DNA of 64,000 nt. Origin: Halobaculum gomorrense (GTDB lineage: Archaea > Halobacteriota > Halobacteria > Halobacteriales > Haloferacaceae). Each line of letters begins with the position of its first letter. The stretch's first letter is position 1. The notes beneath the pieces are model-generated. The model did not search any database. It saw only the letters and a program-made list of their open reading frames with translations, and was not told the origin of the DNA. Positions 1-8,274 of this stretch are shown piece after piece. The position numbers were made by a program, and so were the translations under genes. The DNA is taken from assembly GCF_900129775.1 (NCBI RefSeq), contig NZ_FQWV01000005.1, positions 1 to 64,000 of the forward strand. Direction: 5' to 3'.

Positions 1-207
1 CTCGGCCTTGTGAACCCAGTTATGGACGGTGGATCGAGCTCGATCAACACCAAATTCATAGAGAACTGAGACGGTATTCGAAAGTGATAGGCCACACAGA
101 TGGAGCTGAATACCAAGCTTCATAAACTGCCTTGGTGTTGTTTCTCGCTCCACAAAGGCTAACTCGATCTCGTTCAAACATCCGTTGAGGCGGGCGGTTT
201 CTGCCAT
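1..207 (-). CDS. IS6-family transposase, N-terminal part, cut by window edge
   Basis: This is the first 69 codons of a transposase that runs out of the window on the left. The start ATG is the complement of 205-207 and the protein begins MAETARLNGC. The stretch FVERETTPRQFMKLG, then LHLCGLSLSNTVSVL and RARSTVHNWVHKAE, matches the N-terminal helix-turn-helix region I know from haloarchaeal IS6-type (ISH14/ISH29-like) transposases. The DDE catalytic core would lie beyond the edge, so intactness cannot be judged. Base composition is visibly lower in GC than the neighbouring genes, as expected for a mobile element. Confidence 0.85.
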   Translation of the reverse strand, partial: MAETARLNGCLNEIELAFVERETTPRQFMKLGIQLHLCGLSLSNTVSVLYEFGVDRARSTVHNWVHKAE

Positions 208-270
208 AGATCAGCTGAAAATCGCTCCGCCTCACTCTTCATCCTTATTTGAACCTCGCCCCTGTGCGTG

Positions 271-290
271 GACGAATACTTTTGTCCCCC
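271..290 (-). repeat. candidate outer end (terminal inverted repeat) of the IS6 element
   Basis: Read on the minus strand this 20-bp stretch runs GGGGGACAAAAGTATTCGTC, about 60 bases upstream of the transposase start. The sequence switches to GC-rich chromosome just beyond it, so it is the natural place for the IS terminus. The partner repeat and any target duplication lie outside the window, so this is inference from position and composition only. Confidence 0.4.
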
Positions 291-308
291 GGGTGGGATG
301 GCGAGTGT

Positions 309-1184
309 ATGACCGGCAGGACGGACGATTCCCCCTCGAACAGCGCGCTCGTTCGCGGGCCGGAGTCGACGCTCTCGGCCGCGCTCGCCGACCTCGACGA
401 CGGGTGCTGCGTGCTCGTCACGGGGGATGTCTCCGACGACGCCTACTGCGTCGCGGCGTCGCGGTACTTCGGCGCGACCCAGCACCTGCGCCGGCGCGTG
501 CTCGCGCTCACGACCGACGGCTCGGCGTCGCCGTCCGCGTGGTTCCCCGACGGCGTCGACGCCGGAGACGCCGACGCAGCGGTCGTCCGTCTCGACGACG
601 CGGTCCGCGATCCCGCTGCCGCGACCGGGGAGAGTGACGCGGCGAACGCGGGCGGAGCAGGTGACGCGATTCACCCGTCCGGAACTTCGACGGACGACAC
701 GTCGCCGGCCGAGCCCGCTAGCCTCGATCTGGACGGGGGCGGCGGGGAAGCCACCGACGCCGCTGCGGAGGCCGTCGACCACGAGTCGACCGCGGGGGGA
801 ATGAGAGCGGCGATTCTGGACGCCATCGAGGAAGTCGATGGGGCACGCCCAGACGACACTGACCGATCGGATCGGTTGGGGCTGCGGGTCGGAATCTTCC
901 GGGTCGACATGCTCTGTGCGACGCTCGGCGGCGACGCCACGGGAACGCTGCTGTGCGAGGTTGCGCAGACGACCCGAGACCGCGGCGGCATGGCGCACTT
1001 TCACCTCCCGCGCCCGACCGGGGAATCCCCGCGGTCGGACCCCGTCATCGACGAATTCGTCGACATCCTCGGCGACTCGCTCGACGTGATCGTGGAGCTT
1101 CGCTCCAGAGAGACAGCGTCGGCGCCCGAAGAGCGGTGGCACATCCTCGACTGGGGGACGACCGAGTGGAACTCCCTCCGGTGA
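309..1184 (+). CDS. DUF7504 family protein (haloarchaeal, partner of CHAT protein)
   Basis: A 291-residue protein. I chose ATG 309 because it follows the IS boundary and gives a compact start (MTGRTDDS). An upstream ATG at 249 would lie inside the IS end. Residues about 20-100 look like a Rossmann/RecA-like fold (CCVLVTGDVSDDAY followed by RRRVLALTTD). A low-complexity acidic/Ala linker comes next. The C-terminal half (GLRVGIFRVDML, FHLPRP, DVIVELRSRE, WHILDWGTTEWN) resembles the haloarchaeal DUF7504 family. No catalytic Walker motif is evident. It ends 4 bases before the CHAT gene, so the two are almost certainly co-transcribed. The IS lies immediately upstream and may have replaced the native promoter. 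The function is unknown. Confidence 0.7.
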   Translation: MTGRTDDSPSNSALVRGPESTLSAALADLDDGCCVLVTGDVSDDAYCVAASRYFGATQHLRRRVLALTTDGSASPSAWFPDGVDAGDADAAVVRLDDAVRDPAAATGESDAANAGGAGDAIHPSGTSTDDTSPAEPASLDLDGGGGEATDAAAEAVDHESTAGGMRAAILDAIEEVDGARPDDTDRSDRLGLRVGIFRVDMLCATLGGDATGTLLCEVAQTTRDRGGMAHFHLPRPTGESPRSDPVIDEFVDILGDSLDVIVELRSRETASAPEERWHILDWGTTEWNSLR

Positions 1185-1188
1185 TCCC

Positions 1189-3462
1189 ATGACGGACCGA
1201 GCCCCGAGTGCCGCGGATTCCGACGCGCCGCCCGAGGCCGCCGTCCGACTCGTCGACGCGACGCGGCGCGGTCCGTCGGTGTTCGAACTCGTCGACTCGA
1301 TCGAGGAGGTTCGCCTGCCGATCGCCGTCGACCGGCCCGACACCGGGGAGGCGCCGACGGCGACGCGGCTGGCGACGGCCGATCGGTTCAACGCCCCCGT
1401 CGACGGGTGCTGGGCCGTCGAGGCGACGACCGTGACGCCGCTGTGCACGGCCGACGTGTACGTCCGCGACGCTGACAACGCCGTCGTCGCGACCGCGACG
1501 GCCGAGGCGCCCGCCCGGGTGCCGCCCGGGCCCCACGTGCTGGAGCTGTCGACGGCCCCGGTGAAGACGTACGTCGCCGTCGACGGCCCGGCGAGCGTCT
1601 CCTACGAGGACCGGTACCCGCGCGTCTCGATCGATCCCGGTCACGGGGGCACCGCGGGACCCGACGAGATCGACGCTGCGGACGCTCCCGGAGAGCTGTT
1701 GATCGGTGCCCGCTCGCGGCGCAACTCCCCCGCGGGGACGGTGACGGTCCCCGAATCCCCGGAGGGGCTCGCGAGCGCGATCTCGACGTTCGGGTCGGCG
1801 CTGGCGACCACCTCGCCGGAGCGGTCGTTCCCGACGCTCCGGGGGCACCCGCCGCTGATCGAGCGCGGCGAGTCGTTCGAGGCGCCGCGGTTCGTCGAGC
1901 GCGTCGACGCCGGGATCACGCTGGGGCTGCCGTTCGAGTACGACGCGCTGTTTTCTGCCACGCCGCTGGCGTTCTACCTCGCCGCGGCGGTCGAGGAGAG
2001 CGCCGACCCGTACCTTCGTGCGGGCGAGTACCGGCACGACCTGCCGCGGGACCCGGACGCGCTGGCCGCCGCGCTGGGCGACCTCCTCCGACACTGTTTC
2101 ACGCTCGACTGTGCGACGCGGGCCTGCTCGGCGGGGCTGTACGACGTGAACCTCCACGTCCACGAGGTGCTCACGGAGCGCCTCGACCCGCCGTGGACCG
2201 AGTGGTACGAGGCCGACCTCGCCGAGCGGACCGCCGCCTACCTCGAGGTGCCGACGGCGGCGACGCTCGACTGCCTCGACTGGCCCCACACGACGGACGT
2301 GGTGCCCGCCGCCGAGAACGACTCGGCGCTGCCGTTCCTCGCCGCGGACCTCTCGGTGGTTCGCTCGCCGCCCCCGGAGACCTCGGCGACGGGTGACGGC
2401 GGCGTGACCGAACTTGACGACTTCGTCCGTGCCTCGCGAGAGGCGGTCGAGACGGCGACGCTGACGCGGAGTGCAGGCGCTGATCCGCCGACCGGCTCGA
2501 CCCGCGGCCCGACCCAAAACGCCCTCGACGACTCGGAGTCGATCGTGACCCTGCAGGCGGCCGACAGCATCGCGCAGGCGTGGATCGGCCCCGGGTTCCC
2601 GATGCGGGCGGCCAAGCCGACCGTCGAGACGTACCGCCGGCGCCTCGACCGCACGCCCGCGGAGGACCTCACCATCGGCGTCACGGTCGTGTGCAACGAC
2701 GAGGCGATGGTCGACGAACTGGGCGACACCTACGGCTTCCGCGACCACGTCACCTTCGACATCCGCGAGGAACGCGATCTGGCCTGCGACGCGCTCCGCG
2801 ACCTCCTCGCGGACGACCACGACTTCTTCCACTACGTCGGCCACGTCGACGAGCGCGGGATGGAGTGTTCCGACGGCTTCCTCGACCTGCGGACGCTCGA
2901 CGAGACGGGCGTCGACGCGTTCCTCCTCAACGCCTGCACGTCCTACCAGCAGGGCATGGCGCTCGTCGAGGCGGGCGCGCTCGGCGGCGTCGTCTCGCTG
3001 ACGGACCTCCCGAACTCGCTTGCGACCCGCGTCGGCCGCGACCTGGCGCGGCTGTTCGACGCCGGCTTCCCGCTGTACGCCGCGCTCGACGTGGTCGGGA
3101 CCGGCCCGTTCGCCGAGAGCGCGTACAGTATCGCGGGGGACCCGATGGTGCAGTTGTGTCAGTGTGTGACAGGAGCGCCGATGATAACTGATGTCCAGAA
3201 TTTATTTGATGGACGAATCTCACTCGTGAGTAGATTTTATCCCAGCAAGCATTTCTCGCATGGATCCATGTCTGCCGCTCAATTTGACCCTACTCATACG
3301 AACTATATTACTGGTGTCAAGACAGCAGAGGTATCCCTTCCCGTGGATGAGATCAACTCAGAACTTGATTTCGGTCGGACACCGATCAGGATTGACAATT
3401 CCCTCTACTGGACAGATGAGACAGACCTCGAATCGATCGTCAAATCTACGGACCAGCCGTAG
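1189..3462 (+). CDS. CHAT domain (caspase-like) protein
   Basis: A 757-residue protein beginning MTDRAPSA, 4 bases after the DUF7504 stop. The N-terminal ~500 residues are Halobacteria-specific and unassigned. Residues about 530-650 form a CHAT/caspase-like protease domain. They carry FFHYVGHVDERG with candidate catalytic His552 and FLLNACTSYQQG with candidate Cys583, followed by GALGGVVSLTDLPN. Known CHAT proteins use this His-Cys dyad to cleave partners in bacterial and archaeal effector systems. From about residue 660 (nt 3170) the GC content drops sharply and codon use changes, so the last ~95 residues look like a later addition or a variable recognition tail. The gene overlaps a convergent micropeptide gene tail to tail by 17 bases. 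Confidence 0.8.
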   Translation: MTDRAPSAADSDAPPEAAVRLVDATRRGPSVFELVDSIEEVRLPIAVDRPDTGEAPTATRLATADRFNAPVDGCWAVEATTVTPLCTADVYVRDADNAVVATATAEAPARVPPGPHVLELSTAPVKTYVAVDGPASVSYEDRYPRVSIDPGHGGTAGPDEIDAADAPGELLIGARSRRNSPAGTVTVPESPEGLASAISTFGSALATTSPERSFPTLRGHPPLIERGESFEAPRFVERVDAGITLGLPFEYDALFSATPLAFYLAAAVEESADPYLRAGEYRHDLPRDPDALAAALGDLLRHCFTLDCATRACSAGLYDVNLHVHEVLTERLDPPWTEWYEADLAERTAAYLEVPTAATLDCLDWPHTTDVVPAAENDSALPFLAADLSVVRSPPPETSATGDGGVTELDDFVRASREAVETATLTRSAGADPPTGSTRGPTQNALDDSESIVTLQAADSIAQAWIGPGFPMRAAKPTVETYRRRLDRTPAEDLTIGVTVVCNDEAMVDELGDTYGFRDHVTFDIREERDLACDALRDLLADDHDFFHYVGHVDERGMECSDGFLDLRTLDETGVDAFLLNACTSYQQGMALVEAGALGGVVSLTDLPNSLATRVGRDLARLFDAGFPLYAALDVVGTGPFAESAYSIAGDPMVQLCQCVTGAPMITDVQNLFDGRISLVSRFYPSKHFSHGSMSAAQFDPTHTNYITGVKTAEVSLPVDEINSELDFGRTPIRIDNSLYWTDETDLESIVKSTDQP

Positions 3463-3583
3463 TGACACCGTTTGCTGCCACATTCCCCGCACTCGACAGC
3501 AGCAGCACGAGCGTGAACAGCGCGCCCATCATCCGCGGGTGGTCAGCCAGCCATTCCGTCATTGCGGCGTCGTCTTCGGACAT
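3446..3583 (-). CDS. DUF7503-like 45-residue membrane micropeptide
   Basis: This short gene is too small for most callers. The 45-residue product starts MSEDDAAMTEWLADHPRMMG, continues with a hydrophobic segment (residues 20-33, ALFTLVLLLSSAGN) and ends in a short polar tail. This layout matches a tiny haloarchaeal family I recognise as DUF7503, which travels with DUF7504 and CHAT proteins. A Shine-Dalgarno-like AAGGAG lies about 10 bases before the ATG (complement of 3581-3583). It is convergent with the CHAT gene and its last 17 bases overlap the CHAT 3' end. A role as pore, sensor or substrate of the CHAT protease is possible but is inference. Confidence 0.75.
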   Translation of the reverse strand: MSEDDAAMTEWLADHPRMMGALFTLVLLLSSAGNVAANGVTTAGP

Positions 3584-3600
3584 TACAACCACTCCTTTCG

Positions 3601-3640
3601 TTGGTTTCTGAATCAATGTATCTGAATGATTCTGATATCA
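3601..3640. promoter_or_regulatory. AT-rich control region with inverted repeat upstream of the micropeptide gene
   Basis: This AT-rich patch in a GC-rich genome contains GAATCA and TGATTC arms separated by 11 bases, followed by further TGATATCA-like sequence. It lies 18-57 bases upstream of the micropeptide start on the minus strand, where a TATA box or operator would sit. A binding role is inferred. Confidence 0.35.
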
Positions 3641-3710
3641 AATTACCCGAACCAACTGCTGATATTTAGAATACTTAAAGAACTCGCGAACGGCCGGCGG
3701 TGGCACACGT

Positions 3711-3718
3711 TTTATACC
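3711..3718 (+). promoter_or_regulatory. TATA box of the aMBF1 gene
   Basis: TTTATACC is centred 27 bases before ATG 3741. This is the archaeal TATA-to-start distance that implies a leaderless mRNA beginning at or next to the start codon. Confidence 0.6.
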
Positions 3719-3740
3719 GCACACCGCGCTAGGTCGGAGT

Positions 3741-4259
3741 ATGCCCCAGTGTGAGATGTGCGGCGCGGAGAAGGCGTCGCTCACCACCACGAAAGTCGAG
3801 GGCGCGGAGCTGGAGCTGTGCTCGGACTGCTCGGACTTCGGCACCGAGGTCCGCACCGAAAGCTCCTCTTCGGCCGCTACGAAGTACTCCACCTCCTCGT
3901 CTTCGTCTTCCTCGTCGGACTCGTCGAGTTCTTCGTCGTCGTCTTCGTCGTCTCGCCGTCGCGACATGTTCGACGACATGGAGACCGTCGCCGGCGACTA
4001 CGACGACCGGATCCGGCAGGCCCGCGAGGCCGCCAGCCTGAGCCAGGAGGACCTGGCGAATGATATCAACGAGAAGGCCTCCGTCATCCGGAAGCTCGAA
4101 CGCGGGGACATCCTCCCGTCGGACGACGTGCAACAGAAGCTCGAGAAGAAGCTCGGCATCTCGCTGGTCGAAGGCGAGTCCGTCGACGACGCCGACTGGG
4201 AGGCATCCTCCTCGGGGAGCATGACCCTCGGCGACGTGGTGAAGCGAAACGACAACTGA
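3741..4259 (+). CDS. multiprotein bridging factor aMBF1
   Basis: 172 residues. The N-terminal zinc ribbon has C4-x2-C7 and C27-x2-C30. A Ser/Asp-rich linker of almost pure serine follows (about residues 48-73). The C-terminal half is a Cro/C1-type helix-turn-helix (IRQAREAASLSQEDLANDIN, then IRKLERGDILPSDDV). This architecture defines archaeal MBF1, a transcription- and translation-associated HTH protein homologous to eukaryotic MBF1, which bridges TBP and regulators. The start is fixed by a TATA box at the leaderless distance. The serine run is encoded by TCG/TCC/TCT repeats, so its length is likely to vary between strains. tpiA follows on the same strand after 105 bases. Confidence 0.93.
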   Translation: MPQCEMCGAEKASLTTTKVEGAELELCSDCSDFGTEVRTESSSSAATKYSTSSSSSSSSDSSSSSSSSSSSRRRDMFDDMETVAGDYDDRIRQAREAASLSQEDLANDINEKASVIRKLERGDILPSDDVQQKLEKKLGISLVEGESVDDADWEASSSGSMTLGDVVKRNDN

Positions 4260-4364
4260 CGGACGCCGGATCGGCGGCTGTCCGGTCCCCGCGCGGTTGC
4301 CCGCCGCCCGCAACCGCTGTCGCGACCGAAGCGACTTTTCGCGTGCCCCTCGCACCGTTCGCCT

Positions 4365-5024
4365 GTGAGCGACTCCGATACCCTGATCCTCGTCAACCTC
4401 AAGGCGTACCCCTGTGACCCGGTCGAGATCGCCGAGACGTGCGCGGCCGTCGCCGACGACACCGGCGCGCGCGTCGCCGTCGCGCCCCAGGCGGCCCACC
4501 TCGCGGCCGTCGCCGACACCGGCGTCGAGACGTGGGCCCAGCACGTCTCCCCCGTCGAGCACGGCAGCCACACCGGCTCGACCCTGGCCGAGGCCGTCGC
4601 CGACGCGGGCGCGACGGGCACGCTGATCAACCACTCCGAGAACCGGCTGAAACTCGCCGACATCGACGCCTCCCTCGACGCCGCCGAACGCGCGGGGCTG
4701 GAGACGGTCGTGTGCGCGAACAACCCCGCCCAGTCCGGCGCTGCCGCCGCGCTCGGTCCCGACGCGGTCGCCGTCGAGCCGCCGGAGCTCATCGGCGGCG
4801 ACGTGTCGGTGGCGACGGCCGACCCCGCGATCGTCGAGGACTCCGTCGCCGCGGTGGAGGCCGTCGACGCCGATGTGGACCTGTTTTGCGGCGCCGGGGT
4901 GTCGACCGGCGAGGACGTGACCGCCGCCGGCGAGTTGGGCGCGACGGGCGTGCTCCTCGCCTCCGGCGTCGCCAAGGCCGCCGACCCCGAGGCGGTGCTT
5001 CGCGACCTGGTCTCCGGGCTGTAA
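4365..5024 (+). CDS. tpiA: triosephosphate isomerase
   Basis: 219 residues, the short archaeal form of TIM, which interconverts dihydroxyacetone phosphate and glyceraldehyde 3-phosphate in the cytoplasm. It starts with GTG at 4365 ([16 protein letters not shown]). The N-terminal NLKAYP motif, the catalytic His in NHSENR (His90), the catalytic Glu in [10 protein letters not shown] (Glu138) and the phosphate-binding [11 protein letters not shown] loop are all present. It follows aMBF1, a neighbour order common in Halobacteria. It is convergent with the FAH-family gene, 41 bases apart. Confidence 0.95.
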   Translation: MSDSDTLILVNLKAYPCDPVEIAETCAAVADDTGARVAVAPQAAHLAAVADTGVETWAQHVSPVEHGSHTGSTLAEAVADAGATGTLINHSENRLKLADIDASLDAAERAGLETVVCANNPAQSGAAAALGPDAVAVEPPELIGGDVSVATADPAIVEDSVAAVEAVDADVDLFCGAGVSTGEDVTAAGELGATGVLLASGVAKAADPEAVLRDLVSGL

Positions 5025-5065
5025 GCGTCTCCTCCCACGTTCGCTCGGACGGGGACGGTCGAGAC

Positions 5066-5803
5066 CTACCTCTGCCGAACGTCGTGTTCGAGGACGCCGA
5101 CGCCCTCGATCTCCACTTCGACGCGGTCGCCGTCCGAGAGCGGACCGACCCCCGCGGGCGTCCCGGTCGCGACCACGTCACCCGGCTCCAGCGTCATGTA
5201 GGTCGTGATCTCTTCGACGAGTTCGGGGATAGCGAATATGAAGTAGTCCCGCGAAGAGGACTGCTTCGTCTCGCCGTTGAGCCGGAGTTCGACGGCCGCG
5301 TCGTCGGGCACGTGCTCGGGGTCGGCGATGCAGGGGCCGATCGGCGCGGCGCCGTCGAACGCCTTTCCGCGCACCCAGTTTTGTTCCTCGTTCTGGTCGT
5401 CGCGGTTCGACACGTCGTCGAGGCAGGTGAAGCCGGCGACGTAGTCCATGGCGTCTTCGGCGGCGACGTTGCGCGCCTGGTCGCCGATCACGAACGCGAT
5501 CTCGGCCTCGTGGTCGACGCGTTCCTTCCCGGCCGGCAGCGTGACCGTCGAGTGGGGGTCTGCGACCGCGTTCGGCGGCTTGAGGAACAGCAGCGGGCGG
5601 TCCGGGACCTCGTTCCCGAGCTCCTCGGCGTGGTCGGCGTAGTTCCGGCCGATGCAGACGATCTTCGACGGCTCGCAGGGCGCGAGCAGGTCCACGTCGT
5701 CGGCGTCGGTGTCGTACGTCTCGCCGCCCGCGGTCACGGTGCCGTTGTCGTACGTGCCGCGGCGAACGGTACCCGCCGGGTCGCGGATTCTGGCGTAGCG
5801 CAT
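5066..5803 (-). CDS. fumarylacetoacetate hydrolase (FAH) family protein
   Basis: 245 residues. A short N-terminal segment precedes the FAH fold. Motifs are KIVCIGRNYADHAEELG, PLLFLKPPNAV, VDHEAEIAFVIG (metal-binding Glu pair), FTCLDDVSNRD and DVVATGTPAGVGPL. The family includes 2-hydroxyhepta-2,4-diene-1,7-dioate isomerase, acylpyruvases and oxaloacetate decarboxylases, which act on 2-keto acids with a divalent metal. Substrate cannot be read from sequence and no catabolic partner lies nearby. ATG 5803 gives the usual MRYARIRD beginning. Confidence 0.85.
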   Translation of the reverse strand: MRYARIRDPAGTVRRGTYDNGTVTAGGETYDTDADDVDLLAPCEPSKIVCIGRNYADHAEELGNEVPDRPLLFLKPPNAVADPHSTVTLPAGKERVDHEAEIAFVIGDQARNVAAEDAMDYVAGFTCLDDVSNRDDQNEEQNWVRGKAFDGAAPIGPCIADPEHVPDDAAVELRLNGETKQSSSRDYFIFAIPELVEEITTYMTLEPGDVVATGTPAGVGPLSDGDRVEVEIEGVGVLEHDVRQR

Positions 5804-5915
5804 CGTCGGCGGATCGGCTGGGTAGTGCTTAGTCGTTGTGAGTCCGGCCGTCGACGGCGCAGCCGCTGGCGACGATGAACAGCTGAAAACGGAAGAACCG
5901 CTGGGGCTGTCGCGC

Positions 5916-6509
5916 TTACAGTTCGACGGCCTGCTTCTGCCCGAGTGACTCGGGGACGGTGAAGCGGATCGTCGTCGTCGCGCCGGACATCGTGTTGATC
6001 TTGATCGTGACCTCCGATCCCTCGGCGAGCTCGGCCGGGGAGTCGGTCGCGGTCAGGTCGAACTCGACGTTGAATCGGTCGTCAGGGTCGTTAAGGACGG
6101 TCTTCGAGGTGTCGGTGTTCTTCACCGCGTAGGTGTTGAACTGCCAGCCGCCCTCATTCGCGGAGGAGTGCGTCAACGTCTCAGTTCCCTGCGGGCCGAT
6201 CCAGTTGATCGTCGCGTTCGAGAGGTCGATCTCGCCGGCGCCGGGCGCCTGCGTCACCGTCACGTTGACCTTCGAGATGGTGTCCTGTGACGTGTTGACC
6301 GTCCCGACCGTCACGACCTCCTGCAGGCGGTTGCTGACCTGCTTACTCGACTGCTGTCCCGTCTCCTGCGACTTGCTCTGGAGGAAGCCGGCCGTGTTGA
6401 TGAGGACGCCCGCGGCGATCGCCGCCACGAGCACCATCGCGATGAACACGATGAGCGTCCCGATACCGACCTGCCCGCGCTCGTCTTCGTCTGTGATGAA
6501 TTCGAACAT
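5916..6509 (-). CDS. archaellin (archaeal flagellin), orphan copy
   Basis: 197 residues. The N-terminus is a class III prepilin signal: [12 protein letters not shown] is followed by [20 protein letters not shown], with predicted archaeal prepilin peptidase cleavage after Gly12. The hydrophobic helix polymerises into the archaellum core. The rest is a Thr/Ser/Asn-rich, beta-rich exported domain, typical of haloarchaeal archaellins of about 195-220 residues. No other archaellum gene (flaCE, flaHIJ) is in the window, so it is a separate locus. It could be a minor or alternative filament subunit, or an archaellin-like adhesion pilin. The downstream gene is unrelated. Confidence 0.85.
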   Translation of the reverse strand: MFEFITDEDERGQVGIGTLIVFIAMVLVAAIAAGVLINTAGFLQSKSQETGQQSSKQVSNRLQEVVTVGTVNTSQDTISKVNVTVTQAPGAGEIDLSNATINWIGPQGTETLTHSSANEGGWQFNTYAVKNTDTSKTVLNDPDDRFNVEFDLTATDSPAELAEGSEVTIKINTMSGATTTIRFTVPESLGQKQAVEL

Positions 6510-6630
6510 CTGTTGGTTGTGCTCCCGCGCGCTCTCGCACGGCGGTTACTCCACTCGATGTTGCTCCCCTACATATATCTCAGCCGCCAAAAATCACGAC
6601 TGAATATCGGCGCCGGTCGCCGGGTCGGGC

Positions 6631-8133
6631 TCACCGAACCGTCGCGTCCGTGATCCGCGCGAGCCGGTCTGCGACGGCGTCGTCGAGGCCGGCGTCGGTG
6701 ACCCGCCACCGCCAGTTCCCGTCGGTCGTTCCCGGCGTGTTGAATCGGGCGTGGCTGTCCAGTCCCAGCAGGTCCTGCATGGTCGTCATGGCGAGCGTCG
6801 CCTCGGAGTTCCACACCGCCTCGACGAGGTCCCACTCGATCTCCGTGCCGTCGGTGCCGAGGTTGTAATGGAGGCAGTCCTGCTGCTGGTCGCCGAGCGA
6901 CTCGTAGTAGCCGACGGCGGTGTCGGTGTCGTGGGTCGACGTGTACGCGACGCAGTCTTCCGGGTAGTGCATCGGCTGGTAGAGGTGCCCCTGCTGGCAC
7001 CAGTCGGCGTACTGTGGCACGCGCATTCCGGGGAGGTCGAACGCCTCGCGCAACGCGGCGCTCTCGGCGTCGAGGAAGCCCAGATCCTCGGCGACGAACG
7101 GGAGCTCGCCGAACTCCGCGCGCACCGCCTCGAAGAACGCGTGGCCGGGCCCCTCGCGCCACTCGCCGTCCGCAGGGTCGTCGCTGTCGGCGGGGATCGC
7201 CCAGAACTCGTCGAACCCCTTGAAGTGGTCGAGGCGGGCGTAGTCGACGGCGTCGAACAGCCGCCGGAGGCGGTCGAGCCACCACTCGTACCCCGTCTCG
7301 GCGAGGCGGTCCCAGTCGTACACCGGATTCCCCCACCGCTGCCCGGAGTCGCCCATGTTCGGGGGAACGCCCGCCACCGCGGCCGGTCGGGCGTCGTCCG
7401 TCAGGTCGAACGCCTCGGGCGCGGCCCACACGTCGGCGGAGTCGAGCGCAACGTAGATCGGGAGGTCGCCGAGGATCTCGACGCCCCGATCGTCGGCGTA
7501 CGCGCGCAGGTCGCGCCACTGGCGATCGAACGTCCACTGGCAGAACGCCCGGAACTCGACCTCGTCGGAGAGTGACTCGCGGTAGTCGGCCAGCGTCTCC
7601 GGATCGCGCGCGCGGACCGGCTCGGGCCACTCCGTCCACAGCGCTCCGTCGAACTCGGTCTTGAGCGCGCGAAACAGCGCGTAGTCGGCGAGCCAGCCCG
7701 CCTCGCGCTCGCGGAACGCGGCGAACGCGTCGCGCTCGTCGTCGCTTGCGACCTCCAGAAACCGATCGAATGCCGTCCGGAGACGGCCGAGCTTGAACGA
7801 CTCGACGGCCTCGTAGCGCACTTCGTGGGACGAGAAGCCGGCGGCTGGATCGCGTTCCGTGTCGAGTTCGTCGTCGCCGAGATAGCCGCGCTCCGCGAGG
7901 TCGACGAGGTCGATCAGCAGCGGGTTCCCGGCGAACCCGGAGAACGTCTGGTACGGGGAGTGGCCGTGGACGCCGACGGTCGGTCCGAGCGGACACACCT
8001 GCCAGATCGACTGGTCAGCACGGTCGAGGAAGTCGAGGAACGAGCGCGCGCCCACGCCCAGATCGCCGATGCCGTGCGGGCCGGGCAGCGCGGTGGGGTG
8101 GAGCAGGACGCCGCTCCGGCGATCGAATCGCAT
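6631..8133 (-). CDS. malQ: 4-alpha-glucanotransferase (amylomaltase, GH77)
   Basis: 500 residues, the full length of bacterial-type amylomaltase. It transfers alpha-1,4-glucan segments between malto-oligosaccharides, releasing glucose. Motifs in order are PTALPGPHGIGDLG, GHSPYQTFSGFAGNP, GDLPIYVALDSADVWA, ARLDHFKGF (nucleophile Asp302), FVAEDLG (acid/base Glu349) and TSTHDTDT (Asp402). All three GH77 carboxylates are present. It is divergent from the GT4 gene with 141 bases between the starts, placing it in one locus with the glycosyltransferase, GH13 and GH15 enzymes. A role in glycogen or starch turnover follows from family and context. Confidence 0.95.
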   Translation of the reverse strand: MRFDRRSGVLLHPTALPGPHGIGDLGVGARSFLDFLDRADQSIWQVCPLGPTVGVHGHSPYQTFSGFAGNPLLIDLVDLAERGYLGDDELDTERDPAAGFSSHEVRYEAVESFKLGRLRTAFDRFLEVASDDERDAFAAFREREAGWLADYALFRALKTEFDGALWTEWPEPVRARDPETLADYRESLSDEVEFRAFCQWTFDRQWRDLRAYADDRGVEILGDLPIYVALDSADVWAAPEAFDLTDDARPAAVAGVPPNMGDSGQRWGNPVYDWDRLAETGYEWWLDRLRRLFDAVDYARLDHFKGFDEFWAIPADSDDPADGEWREGPGHAFFEAVRAEFGELPFVAEDLGFLDAESAALREAFDLPGMRVPQYADWCQQGHLYQPMHYPEDCVAYTSTHDTDTAVGYYESLGDQQQDCLHYNLGTDGTEIEWDLVEAVWNSEATLAMTTMQDLLGLDSHARFNTPGTTDGNWRWRVTDAGLDDAVADRLARITDATVR

Positions 8134-8274
8134 CGAGCGAGTGATCGAGTGCGGGGCGTATCAAGTGTCTGGTCTGCCGATCCCCGCTGACCGACCCCTG
8201 CGATCGATCCTCGCTGATCGATCCTCGGGGTCGACGCCAAGTGACTAAGTACCGGTCGAACCATAGCAGAGTCG

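Noticed and set aside
1045-2844. Very long minus-strand frame across the CHAT gene
   Set aside because: It is the antisense shadow of a GC-rich gene: Arg/Gly/Val-rich, no motif, and the plus strand carries clear protein features.
3890-3960. Run of serine codons as a repeat element
   Set aside because: It is the coding linker of aMBF1, a variable-length serine tract, not a separate genetic element.
4439-5878. Long plus-strand frame across tpiA and the FAH gene
   Set aside because: Out-of-frame shadow; Arg-rich with no recognisable domain, and it covers two well-supported genes on opposite strands.
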